Shown here in pieces: positions 16,277 to 23,212 of a DNA stretch of 29,997 bases. Numbering within the stretch: position 1 is the stretch's first letter; the number at the start of each line of letters is the position of its first letter. Source of the DNA: a virus; IMG/VR virus record IMGVR_UViG_3300021085_000142, positions 1-29,997 of that record. The stretch is one strand, 5' to 3'. The notes beneath the pieces were generated by a model. The model was given only the letters and a program-made list of their open reading frames with translations. It was not told the DNA's origin and did not search any database. Made by a program: the position numbers and the translations under genes.

Positions 16277-16314
16277 AAAAACCCTGTAAGTCTTTGATTT
16301 TACAGGGTTTTTTT
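16277..16314 (+). terminator. Strong terminator after the transporter, possibly bidirectional
   Basis: The 13-pair stem 16277-16289/16300-16312 (core ACCCTGTAA / TTACAGGGT) has a 10-base loop, T run 16308-16314 and A runs on the 5' side that would form T runs on the other strand. It separates the late transporter unit from the sigma70 island. Confidence 0.9.
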
Positions 16315-16327
16315 ATGACTGAAAAGG

Positions 16328-16356
16328 TTGACAAGTAAGACATCTTACCGTATACT
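16328..16356 (+). promoter_or_regulatory. Consensus-like sigma70 promoter
   Basis: TTGACA (16328-16333), a 17-base spacer and TATACT (16351-16356), followed by the gene at 16389 with AAAGGAG at 16377-16383. This is a host-type promoter and not a T4 late promoter, so the small genes behind it are candidates for early expression. Confidence 0.8.
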
Positions 16357-16388
16357 ATAAGTATAGTTAATAAAAAAAGGAGCAACAA

Positions 16389-16781
16389 ATGACACAATTT
16401 GATAAAACAAAATTTAGTTACCACGGTGGATATTTGATGTATAATGGTACATATGAAGGTCAACCTACATATGAAGAAGTATATGGTAAGGATAAAATTC
16501 ATCCTTCACGTATTGGTATGCCAGTAGAACTTTTTATTGCTAGGTTTAAGTATGTGTTCTTTCAAGGTGCTTTTAAGAACTTCCTAGTTAAAAACTTTAC
16601 AGTTGAAGAATTTGCTGAAGGTTACAAAGCTGGTAAGTCACCTTTAAGTATGTTAGAGGAAAAAGGTTTTATGACTCCTCAAGCAAAGAAATTGTGTAAA
16701 CAAAATGGTTTGAAGCCTACACAAGAAAATTATAAAATTTGTATTCATGCAATGCATGAAGGTATAGGAGAGTGGGCATAA
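16389..16781 (+). CDS. Unknown small protein, first gene of a sigma70-driven operon
   Basis: 130 residues with a strong ribosome site. It opens MTQFDKTKFSYHGGYLMYNGTYEG and has mixed charge, no membrane segment and no signal peptide. EGQPTYEEVYGKDKIHPSRIG and FIARFKYVFFQGAFKNFLVKNFTVEEF suggest a compact alpha/beta protein. The start is fixed by AAAGGAG. It ends in TAATG, coupled to the next gene. I do not recognise a family. Its place behind a consensus host-type promoter suggests an early, host-directed or regulatory role (inference). Confidence 0.65.
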   Translation: MTQFDKTKFSYHGGYLMYNGTYEGQPTYEEVYGKDKIHPSRIGMPVELFIARFKYVFFQGAFKNFLVKNFTVEEFAEGYKAGKSPLSMLEEKGFMTPQAKKLCKQNGLKPTQENYKICIHAMHEGIGEWA

Positions 16782-17281
16782 TGAAAGAACTAATTGCAGA
16801 AATTAAATCACGTAATATCAAAGCTAAGGCTTGGATGGAAGCAAATCCAGGTAGTTGGTCAGGTATGTATCCTGAAGATGAGGCTTATTGGATTGAACGT
16901 GGTATTACTAATCTCGTAGAGCTTGAACGTGATGAGTTAGCAACTTATATTTACGAAGGTCATAAAGATGCTTATGGTACAAAAGGTCGTCATTATAATT
17001 TTGAAGCAATGACTACACAAGATCTTAAAAATGAAGCTGATAGAATTTCTGTAGCAGTTAAAGAACAAATGGAAGAAGAAGCTAAATGGGAAGCAGACGC
17101 AGTTTCTAAGTTTGAATCTTCAATTAAAAAATACATGGATATGGGTCAAACTCGTAAAGACGCTATTCGTTGGATATTGCAAGCAGAAGAACTTGACAAT
17201 GAAAAAGATGCAGACTATATTTGTTATAGTCTTGGATTACCATACAGTATGAAAACTGAATTTAACAACATAGGAGTATAA
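16781..17281 (+). CDS. Unknown hydrophilic protein
   Basis: 166 residues from the ATG at 16781 (TAATG overlap; AGGAG at 16766-16770). The GTG at 16772 would add only three residues. The protein is highly charged and Glu/Lys/Trp-rich: ELIAEIKSRNIKAKAWMEAN at the start, then EMEEEAKWEAD-like helix and FESSIKKYMDMGQTRKDAIRW. Repeated W and E with amphipathic helices suggest a small helical, possibly nucleic-acid- or protein-binding factor, but no motif is decisive. It is the second gene of the sigma70 operon. Confidence 0.6.
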   Translation: MKELIAEIKSRNIKAKAWMEANPGSWSGMYPEDEAYWIERGITNLVELERDELATYIYEGHKDAYGTKGRHYNFEAMTTQDLKNEADRISVAVKEQMEEEAKWEADAVSKFESSIKKYMDMGQTRKDAIRWILQAEELDNEKDADYICYSLGLPYSMKTEFNNIGV

Positions 17282-17283
17282 CA

Positions 17284-17652
17284 ATGGAAAAATTTAAAGT
17301 ATATCAAATTAGATTAACAGATGCTGAAATCGATATTATTAACGATGAAGGACATGACGCAGTTCATAAAAATTCTCTAAGGTTGAGTATGAATTTTGGA
17401 AAAAATGATATAAATGAAATTTCTGCAGATGCATTCAACAGAGGATATTATACACATGTTAGTAATATTACTGCTGAAGATCTTGAAGGTGTTTTCCATG
17501 TAGGTAACATGGGTCCAGAAGAATTAATTGAAAGATTAGCACCTATGCACAGTCTTAGTGTTGGTGATATTGTTGAAGGCACAGACGGTGTAAAACACGT
17601 TGTTGCAGATTTTGGATTTAAAAAGGTTGACGAAATAAAAGTTTTAGCGTAA
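17284..17652 (+). CDS. Conserved phage protein with a YodL-like C-terminal motif
   Basis: 122 residues, starting three bases after the preceding stop with GGAG at 17273-17276. The C-terminal half contains NMGPEELIERLAPMHSLSVGDIVEG and then VVADFGFKKV. The pattern HSLSVGD followed by an acidic residue, V-h-D and GF-K resembles proteins common in cyanophage-type T4-like genomes and the small YodL-like phage domain (SLSVSD...VD..GF). The N-terminal half (YQIRLTDAEIDIIND) is an expected beta-alpha start. The function of these proteins is not established. It is third in the sigma70 operon. Confidence 0.6.
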   Translation: MEKFKVYQIRLTDAEIDIINDEGHDAVHKNSLRLSMNFGKNDINEISADAFNRGYYTHVSNITAEDLEGVFHVGNMGPEELIERLAPMHSLSVGDIVEGTDGVKHVVADFGFKKVDEIKVLA

Positions 17653-17689
17653 ACTTGTTTTAAATTATACCAACCTGGAGTGACAATCA

Positions 17690-17851
17690 ATGATAGAGAT
17701 TTTATCTTTTATAGACGAATTAAATGAATTATATTCTAAAACCACTGATTTAACCGCTAAACGACGAATTTCTTCGGTAATTGATAAGTATCAAAAAATA
17801 GCCGACGACATGGAACGTCGAATGTTTGACGATTATAACGGAGAAAAGTAA
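17690..17851 (+). CDS. Small helical protein (53 aa)
   Basis: An open frame from ATG 17690 to TAA 17851 encodes 53 residues beginning MIEILSFIDELNELYSKTTD and ending DDYNGEK, with CTGGAG (17675-17680) ten bases before the start. It fills exactly the gap between the 122-aa gene and the next one and has an amphipathic, charged composition with three Leu/Ile heptads, so a small coiled-coil or dimerising helix is plausible. The next gene starts two bases after its stop. It is too short for any family call; that it is a real gene is supported by the ribosome site and the tight packing. Confidence 0.55.
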   Translation: MIEILSFIDELNELYSKTTDLTAKRRISSVIDKYQKIADDMERRMFDDYNGEK

Positions 17852-17852
17852 A

Positions 17853-19139
17853 ATGGCACTACCTAAGACAAAGCGTAAGCAACCACGCAGGCCATCAGAA
17901 CGAATTAGAGCAAATCAATTAAAAGATCCTAGTTGGGAAGGTGCAGACGGATGGTCTGGCAAAGAGTATCATCAGGCACGACAAGCCGCGACTGATTATT
18001 ATTATCGTAATTATAAGACTTCTGTTCTTATTGATTATGCATGGGATTGGATGCTTGCAAATGGGTATACTAAAAAAGACATAAAATGTGTTAAGGCAGC
18101 TAAAGCCGGAGCCATTAATGCAACTACAGGATATTATTGCCGTATGCTTACAATGGGTTGCCCAGATCAGCATTTGGCCTGGAATGCATATTGGGAAAGT
18201 TTAGCAGGCACAAGTGGCACTCCAACTCCAATCAGTGAGTTTATTCATAAAACAGTTAAACGAGCAATTGAAGATGGCAAAGAACACGTAGAAGAAGCTG
18301 AGCGTTTAGCAGAAGCAGAAGCAAAAAGGGCAAGTAGACCAAAGCCTTCAATTCAACAACTATTACATGCAGCCGCATTGCAAATGACTGATGAGATAGA
18401 AGAATTTTTAGAGCAATGGGTAGTTAGTGGGTATGACCCAAAACTTATAAAAGATTTTAAACCAGATACATTGCTACGTAGAGCAACTGCAAAACAGGCA
18501 CATGTACGAATTATTCGCAACTTATACAAAGACAATCTTGCAGAGTTTACAGAACTTGCTAAGAAAGTTAAAAAAGAAGACAAAGACGATATGCGTTTGC
18601 AGTTGGAAGAAGGATATGAACACATGTCCACTGATCAACAAAAAGGTGCATTAGAAGTATATCGTAAAATTATTGATGCATGTGATATTGTTGAAGCAGA
18701 AAGCAAAGCAAATCGCAAGCCACGTAAGACACGTACAAAGAGCCCAGAAGACATTGTTAAGAAGCTCAAATTTAAGCAAACAGACACCGAATACGGTTTA
18801 GGTAGCATAATGCCAGCAGAAATCGTTTACGCCCGTATACTGGTGGTTTTTAACACTAAAAACCGTAAGATTGGAATGTACTATGCTAAGAACGTAGACC
18901 CTATGGGACTAAAACGTGAAGGCAGTGGACTAAGTGTTAAAGGAACTACTATAACTGGTTATGACGAAGAAAAGAGCTTGCAACGAACAATACGTAAACC
19001 ACAAGAGTTTTTACCAGAAGTTAAAAAAGCCACTAGAGCAAAGACAGAAAAATTGTTTGAAACATTAAAAACAACTGAAACTAAGTTAAATGGACGTATT
19101 AATGGAGAGACTATCTTATTAGCCGCCTTTAATAAGTGA
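17853..19139 (+). CDS. Conserved unknown protein with basic N-terminus
   Basis: 428 residues from the ATG at 17853 (CGGAGA at 17839-17844); the upstream in-frame TTG at 17826 lies inside the 53-aa gene and has no ribosome site. It begins with a strongly basic segment (PKTKRKQPRRPSERIR), then an aromatic stretch (EYHQARQAATDYYYRNY), a long helical Glu/Lys/Ala region (residues ~140-290) and KPRKTRTKSPEDIVKKLKFK. A more globular C-terminal part contains EYGLGSIMPAEIVYARILVV and KIGMYYAKNVDPMGL. Its first ~170 residues contain three conserved-looking Cys (KCVKAAK, YYCRM, GCPD). The basic ends suggest contact with nucleic acid or with the acidic virion proteins, but no enzymatic motif is visible. 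It resembles long conserved hypothetical proteins of T4-like marine phages. Confidence 0.6.
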   Translation: MALPKTKRKQPRRPSERIRANQLKDPSWEGADGWSGKEYHQARQAATDYYYRNYKTSVLIDYAWDWMLANGYTKKDIKCVKAAKAGAINATTGYYCRMLTMGCPDQHLAWNAYWESLAGTSGTPTPISEFIHKTVKRAIEDGKEHVEEAERLAEAEAKRASRPKPSIQQLLHAAALQMTDEIEEFLEQWVVSGYDPKLIKDFKPDTLLRRATAKQAHVRIIRNLYKDNLAEFTELAKKVKKEDKDDMRLQLEEGYEHMSTDQQKGALEVYRKIIDACDIVEAESKANRKPRKTRTKSPEDIVKKLKFKQTDTEYGLGSIMPAEIVYARILVVFNTKNRKIGMYYAKNVDPMGLKREGSGLSVKGTTITGYDEEKSLQRTIRKPQEFLPEVKKATRAKTEKLFETLKTTETKLNGRINGETILLAAFNK

Positions 19140-19145
19140 TACTAT

Positions 19146-19154
19146 GATAAATAC
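19146..19154 (+). promoter_or_regulatory. T4-type late promoter inside an inverted repeat (GATAAATAC)
   Basis: GATAAATAC lies 17 bases before the gp13 ATG. It is flanked by TACTATG (19140-19146) and CATAGTA (19154-19160), a perfect seven-base inverted repeat around the promoter core. AGGAG follows at 19160-19164. Confidence 0.75.
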
Positions 19155-19171
19155 ATAGTAGGAGAATTTAA

Positions 19172-19909
19172 ATGGCAGCTATAAACAAACTTCAAAAAGA
19201 AATAGAACTACGCTTAGGCGGTGGAATGGTCGATGTTGAACTCGATCCAGAACACTACGAACTTGCCGCCGATAAGGCATTAGCAAAATATAGACAACGT
19301 GCCGAAAATGCCGTAGAAGAAAGTTTTATCATTCTTGAAATGATAAAAGATCAAAGCGAATATACACTCCCATCAGAAGTAATGGAAGTACGTGATATTT
19401 ACAGACGTACAACTGGTGTAAGCAGTGGAACAGGAAATGACATAGAACCATTCCAAGCGGCTTACCTTAACACATACTTGTTAGGTAGTAGCAGAAACGG
19501 TGGACTATCAAGTTTTGATTTCCTACAACAAAACAGAGAAACAATGGGTAGACTATTTGGCGCAGAACTATTGTTTACTTGGCGCCCACAAGATAAAAAA
19601 TTAATCCTACAAAGAAAAATTAAAGCAGATGACAATGCAGTACTGCATTGTTATAACTTCAGACCTACAGAAAGTTTACTAGAAGATACATATGCTGGTC
19701 CTTGGATAAAGGATTACGCATTTGCACACGCAAGATTAATGCTTGCAGAAGCACGTGGTAAATTTACACAGATAGCAGGACCACAAGGTGGTACTACAAT
19801 GAACGCAGACCAATTACGTACAGACGCTTTGACAGAAATTGATAAGCTAGAGACAGAACTTACATTGTATAACGATGGAAGCACTGGGCTTGGATTTGTT
19901 ATTGGTTAA
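19172..19909 (+). CDS. 13: Neck protein (T4 gp13-like)
   Basis: 245 residues. The pattern KEIELRLGGGMVDVELDPEHYELA at the start, KYRQRAENAVEESF (39-52), EVRDIYRR, GPWIKDYAFAHARLMLAEARGKF and AGPQGGTTMNADQLR near the end is that of gp13 in T4-like marine myophages; T4 gp13 itself is longer (309 aa). gp13 and gp14 form the neck ring that seals the packaged head. In T4 the genes lie side by side; here gp14 is 4 kb away on the opposite strand. It has its own late promoter and AGGAG site. The stop is directly followed by the ATG of a Cys-rich small gene. Confidence 0.82.
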   Translation: MAAINKLQKEIELRLGGGMVDVELDPEHYELAADKALAKYRQRAENAVEESFIILEMIKDQSEYTLPSEVMEVRDIYRRTTGVSSGTGNDIEPFQAAYLNTYLLGSSRNGGLSSFDFLQQNRETMGRLFGAELLFTWRPQDKKLILQRKIKADDNAVLHCYNFRPTESLLEDTYAGPWIKDYAFAHARLMLAEARGKFTQIAGPQGGTTMNADQLRTDALTEIDKLETELTLYNDGSTGLGFVIG

Positions 19910-20188
19910 ATGCATCTAAACACAATTCACGATCACAACGGCGGTTCTTGTCAGAATTGCGGTTGGGGTTCACATTGTGGAACAGCCAGATATGCAGAAG
20001 CACAAGACTATGCAATAGACGGCGGAGAATATAGACAAATTAAAATTTGTGATCATTGCAGATGTAATCAGTGTACAACAACCACTAAACCAAAAACATA
20101 CATCATACCCAAAATAGAAAAAAAGCCAACACCTACTTGGAAGCAATTATTAAAACATATGCGTGATTTAAGTAAAAGAAGAACTTGA
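19910..20188 (+). CDS. Cys-rich putative zinc-binding small protein
   Basis: 92 residues, with the ATG directly abutting the gp13 stop (TAAATG). The cysteine pattern is C14-x2-C17-x5-C23 followed by C47-x2-C50-x-C52-x2-C55, with His residues (HDHNGG, GSHC, CDHC) between, which suggests one or two zinc knuckles. The C-terminal third is basic (KPTPTWKQLLKHMRDLSKRRT). It could bind nucleic acid or stabilise a protein complex. The motif is visible, but I do not recognise a named family. It is co-translated with gp13, and its end overlaps the -35 box of the following sigma70 promoter. Confidence 0.6.
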   Translation: MHLNTIHDHNGGSCQNCGWGSHCGTARYAEAQDYAIDGGEYRQIKICDHCRCNQCTTTTKPKTYIIPKIEKKPTPTWKQLLKHMRDLSKRRT

Positions 20189-20213
20189 CATTTTTATAGA
20201 AAGTTAGTATAAT
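20185..20213 (+). promoter_or_regulatory. Perfect consensus sigma70 promoter
   Basis: TTGACA (20185-20190), a 17-base spacer and TATAAT (20208-20213): both boxes and the spacing are exact consensus. The ATG of the kinase gene starts at 20220, where transcription would be expected to begin, so the mRNA would have essentially no 5' leader. Confidence 0.9.
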
Positions 20214-20219
20214 ATAAAC

Positions 20220-20861
20220 ATGAAGAAAAAAATAATTGGCATATGTGGACTTATCGGACACGGCAAAGATACAGCCGCAGGATTCCTAATTGAAGAGGGA
20301 TTTGAAAGGGTTAGTTTTGCAGGTGTATTAAAAGATGCATGTGCTAATATATTTGGATGGGATAGAATACTATTAGAAGGCAATACTCCAGAAGGCAGAG
20401 TATGGAGAGAAACAGTTGATGAATGGTGGGCTGACCGTTTAGATATGCCAAACTTCACACCGCGACTTGCGTTACAACAAATAGGAACTGATGCATTAAG
20501 AACACATTGGCATCCTGATATATGGGTAGCGGCTTGCGAAAGACAAATCATAAATTCAGAAAAAAATGTAGTAATAAGTGATTGTAGATTCTTTAACGAA
20601 TTACAAGCAATCAAAAACTTAGGTGGAACTACAGCAGTTGTATGGAGAGACGATAAACCTGATTGGTGGAACATTGCTTCTACAATGAACATAGCTACCG
20701 CAACAAATAAACGAACACATCTTGTAGATGGAATGGCCGGCAAATATTCAAATGTACATAAAAGTGAATGGAGCTGGGCAGGTTGGGATTTTGATGTTGA
20801 ATTACTGAACACATCTACTATTGAAGATCTTAAAATTCACACTATAGAAAAGTTAGCATAA
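20220..20861 (+). CDS. 1: Deoxynucleoside monophosphate kinase (T4 gp1-like)
   Basis: 213 residues. The P-loop G10-L-I-G13-H-G15-K16-D17-T18 (GxxGxGKDT) is the version used by phage dNMP kinases. It is followed by FERVSFAGVLKDACANIFGW, a dNMP/lid-side region, then RLALQQIGTDALR, and a second acidic strand (VVISDCRFFNEL), all typical of the T4 gp1 family. The enzyme phosphorylates dNMPs to dNDPs for phage DNA synthesis, in the cytoplasm. The start is fixed by the family (the P-loop begins at residue 10); no Shine-Dalgarno precedes it because the -10 box is directly upstream. Early expression from a host-type promoter fits a precursor-synthesis enzyme, although it sits among late genes. Confidence 0.85.
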   Translation: MKKKIIGICGLIGHGKDTAAGFLIEEGFERVSFAGVLKDACANIFGWDRILLEGNTPEGRVWRETVDEWWADRLDMPNFTPRLALQQIGTDALRTHWHPDIWVAACERQIINSEKNVVISDCRFFNELQAIKNLGGTTAVVWRDDKPDWWNIASTMNIATATNKRTHLVDGMAGKYSNVHKSEWSWAGWDFDVELLNTSTIEDLKIHTIEKLA

Positions 20862-20878
20862 ATCTCAAACTCGTTATG

Positions 20879-20886
20879 TATAAATA
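20879..20886 (+). promoter_or_regulatory. T4 consensus late promoter TATAAATA inside an inverted repeat
   Basis: TATAAATA (20879-20886) is the exact T4 late consensus. It lies in a perfect nine-base inverted repeat TTATGTATA / TATACATAA (20874-20882/20887-20895). The next ATG is at 20910, with AGGAG at 20897-20901. Confidence 0.75.
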
Positions 20887-20909
20887 TATACATAATAGGA
20901 GTGTAGTAT

Positions 20910-22334
20910 ATGTTTAATGAAGAATGGTGGAAATCAAAAAGCCAAAACAAAGAAATAACAGTTGGTTGGTTATATAACAACAATATTAAAGATGATTTTG
21001 CAAAAGGTTATACAAAAAATATGACCGATTATTGGTCAGTTGAATTTGGAATATTTTTTGATAAACAGTTTGCAGGCGACACTATATTTGATTTATTAAC
21101 TCAAGCACACAAAGACGGTTTTTCACAGATAATTGTATTTAAACAAGGAACTACTTTACGTGGAGATAGCTTTTTACCAGAGTTTAAAAAGTTTCATGAA
21201 GCAAACCCAGATGCTAAGTTTATTGGTCACGTATTAGACAGACAAGAAGGTTATTACGAAGTACATCCACAAGCATTTTTTATAGATCTCAATTGGTGGG
21301 CAGAAGCTGGCTTTCCTGAATGGGGAGAAAGAACATGGGATTCACCACTTGAAACAATAGTACCTATACGTAGTAAAGAAAATCATCATGATCAATATAC
21401 ACCACATTGGATTGCTCCTGGTAAAGATTTAAAAACATATCAGGGACAACGAGGCGAAGGTTGGAATATAGTAAAGTCTTTAATAGAATCTGGAGAAAAA
21501 ATATTATCATGGTCACATGAATGTAGAGTAGCAAAGCAATATGCATATGCAGAAGTAAAAGAAGATGGGCCTCGACATAGGTCACAATTTCTAGAAGAGA
21601 TTCAATTTAATAACTCATTTTTTATTGCTAATACTGAAACAATTCCATTTGAACTTATGGAATTAGCTACTGCCAAACACCGATGGCCTTTATTTGAGCA
21701 AATAGTCTGTCCTGCTTCTGGATTAACTGCACTTATTTTTGCATTTAAATTAGGACTAAAACGCCGAGATACTGTTCTTATATATGATGTTTCTCCTAGT
21801 GCAATAAAATATACCTTAAAGATATTTGATGAATATGATCCAAATACTTCTTATATTGAATTTGCAAAAAAGATTATGGACTCTGCAGAGGGAATAAACT
21901 TTAAGGGACAAAACCAACTAATTAATGCTCAAGAACTAATAGACGAATTAAACAAAGAAGGTTTTGCTGAATGGAAAAAAGAAGAATTTGGTTTAATCAA
22001 TATAAGAACTGAACAACTTAATTTGTTTGATGTACATCAATATAAAGGATTTACAAGACGTATTGAAAATAAAATGACATACATTCATCTTAGTAATGTT
22101 TTTCATTATATGCCTACTTCGTTTTATTATAGCCTACAACAAAGGTATGAATTAGGTAGAGAATTATTACATAAATTACATGAACGTAGCGTAGATAATA
22201 ATATGCTAGTATACAATGCTGATTGTAACAGTGATTTTCGACGAATAAATTGGATAGATGAACATATTGCTCGTACAGATTTTTCTGAATTATCAGAACA
22301 ACATATATTTAGGCTTTTAAAATGGAACAAATAA
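20910..22334 (+). CDS. Methyltransferase-like two-part protein
   Basis: 474 residues. The C-terminal half has features of a Rossmann-type S-adenosylmethionine methyltransferase: FEQIVCPASGLTALIFAF (262-279) at the motif I position, an acidic residue after strand 2 (VLIYDVSPSAIKYT, D293), and YIHLSNVFHYMP (around 395) at the motif IV position. The classical GxGxG is not present: PASG stands in its place, so binding is plausible but not proven. The N-terminal ~170 residues (VGWLYNNNI, IIVFKQGTTLRGD, FIGHVLDRQEGYYEVHPQAFFI) form a separate unassigned domain. The gene overlaps the following oxygenase by 13 bases, so they are translated together. A paired methylation/hydroxylation of one substrate is inference. 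Confidence 0.55.
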   Translation: MFNEEWWKSKSQNKEITVGWLYNNNIKDDFAKGYTKNMTDYWSVEFGIFFDKQFAGDTIFDLLTQAHKDGFSQIIVFKQGTTLRGDSFLPEFKKFHEANPDAKFIGHVLDRQEGYYEVHPQAFFIDLNWWAEAGFPEWGERTWDSPLETIVPIRSKENHHDQYTPHWIAPGKDLKTYQGQRGEGWNIVKSLIESGEKILSWSHECRVAKQYAYAEVKEDGPRHRSQFLEEIQFNNSFFIANTETIPFELMELATAKHRWPLFEQIVCPASGLTALIFAFKLGLKRRDTVLIYDVSPSAIKYTLKIFDEYDPNTSYIEFAKKIMDSAEGINFKGQNQLINAQELIDELNKEGFAEWKKEEFGLINIRTEQLNLFDVHQYKGFTRRIENKMTYIHLSNVFHYMPTSFYYSLQQRYELGRELLHKLHERSVDNNMLVYNADCNSDFRRINWIDEHIARTDFSELSEQHIFRLLKWNK

Positions 22335-23119
22335 AAAAAGACAGTGAGTACTTTAATAATTTAAAAGAAGTAAAAGAATTTATTACTGAATGCAAACAAA
22401 CTACAAACCATTATCATGGTTTAAAAATACCAGGTAATGAATTTGATAATTGGAAAAATGATAAACGTGTTGAAAATAAATATGCAAAATGGATTATACA
22501 AGATAGTAACTGTCCTAGTTTACTTTTAAATATACCAGTACCTTATAAAGAAATGACTGCTGAAGCTGAACAATTCCTTGATAGGTTTGTTAAACATAGA
22601 GGTGGGTGGAATCCAGGATGGAGCAGTATTGCAGTACACGGACAGTCAGCAGAAAGAACACAACCTGCAAATTATTATGTAGAAGAAGGAATTGATTCTG
22701 AAGATAATATAGCACCGTATACTTGGACAGAAATTGCAAAAGATTGCCCAGTTACAGTTGAATGGTTAAAGAATACTTTTCCAATTAAAGAATATCATAG
22801 AGTCAGATATATGTTATTAGAGCCAGAGGGTTTTATTCAGCCACATAGTGATTTTAAAGAAAGACGAATGGCTGCATTTAATGTAGCTCTTAGCAATCCC
22901 CCAGGCGTAGAGTTTGCACTAGAAGAAGCAGGACTAATACCATGGCAACCAGGCGAGGCTCGTGCTATTGATATTGGAAGGAATCACAGTGTATTGCATA
23001 CAGGAACAGAAAATAGAATCCATATGATTATTCATGGACTGTGGGCAGATGGATTTGAAAGGTGCATTTGTGAAAGTTTTGAGGACCTTTTGATAAATAT
23101 AGCCTCAAATAACAACTAA
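22322..23119 (+). CDS. Asp/Asn beta-hydroxylase-family 2OG-Fe(II) oxygenase
   Basis: 265 residues. The double-stranded beta-helix core has the iron site H175-x-D177 (QPHSDF), the distal histidine H222 (GRNHSVLH) and the arginine R232 (NRIHMIIHG) expected to hold 2-oxoglutarate. RYMLLEPEGFIQPH and AFNVALSNPPGVEF around it fit the aspartyl/asparaginyl beta-hydroxylase family. The reaction is hydroxylation of a substrate side chain with decarboxylation of 2-oxoglutarate. The substrate could be a phage or host protein or a small molecule. All key residues are present, so the enzyme is probably active. It overlaps the methyltransferase-like gene by 13 bases. GATAAATAT inside its 3' end (23092-23100) could be a weak additional late promoter for the sheath gene. 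Confidence 0.82.
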   Translation: MEQIKKDSEYFNNLKEVKEFITECKQTTNHYHGLKIPGNEFDNWKNDKRVENKYAKWIIQDSNCPSLLLNIPVPYKEMTAEAEQFLDRFVKHRGGWNPGWSSIAVHGQSAERTQPANYYVEEGIDSEDNIAPYTWTEIAKDCPVTVEWLKNTFPIKEYHRVRYMLLEPEGFIQPHSDFKERRMAAFNVALSNPPGVEFALEEAGLIPWQPGEARAIDIGRNHSVLHTGTENRIHMIIHGLWADGFERCICESFEDLLINIASNNN

Positions 23120-23154
23120 GTTAACTCTATAAACCCCCGATTTAAGCAAAAACA

Positions 23155-23163
23155 AATAAATAC
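23155..23163 (+). promoter_or_regulatory. T4-type late promoter (AATAAATAC) for the tail sheath gene
   Basis: AATAAATAC lies 49 bases before the ATG at 23213. A short hairpin TAGGC/GCCTA (23178-23182/23187-23191) is in the leader, and AAGGAG is at 23200-23205. Confidence 0.75.
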
Positions 23164-23212
23164 ATGTATAGTAAATTTAGGCAATAGCCTATAATAGAAA
23201 AGGAGCTATAAC

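Noticed and set aside
17653-17689. Possible promoter TTGTTT...TTATAC before the 53-aa gene
   Set aside because: The boxes are weak and too close together for a sigma70 promoter; co-transcription from 16328 explains expression.
20204-20812. 202-codon minus-strand open frame opposite the dNMP kinase
   Set aside because: The plus strand encodes a protein with a clear P-loop and family motifs and has a consensus promoter; the minus frame has no such support.
23092-23100. GATAAATAT in the 3' end of the oxygenase gene as the main sheath promoter
   Set aside because: A better match (AATAAATAC) lies closer to the sheath start; this one may be secondary at most.
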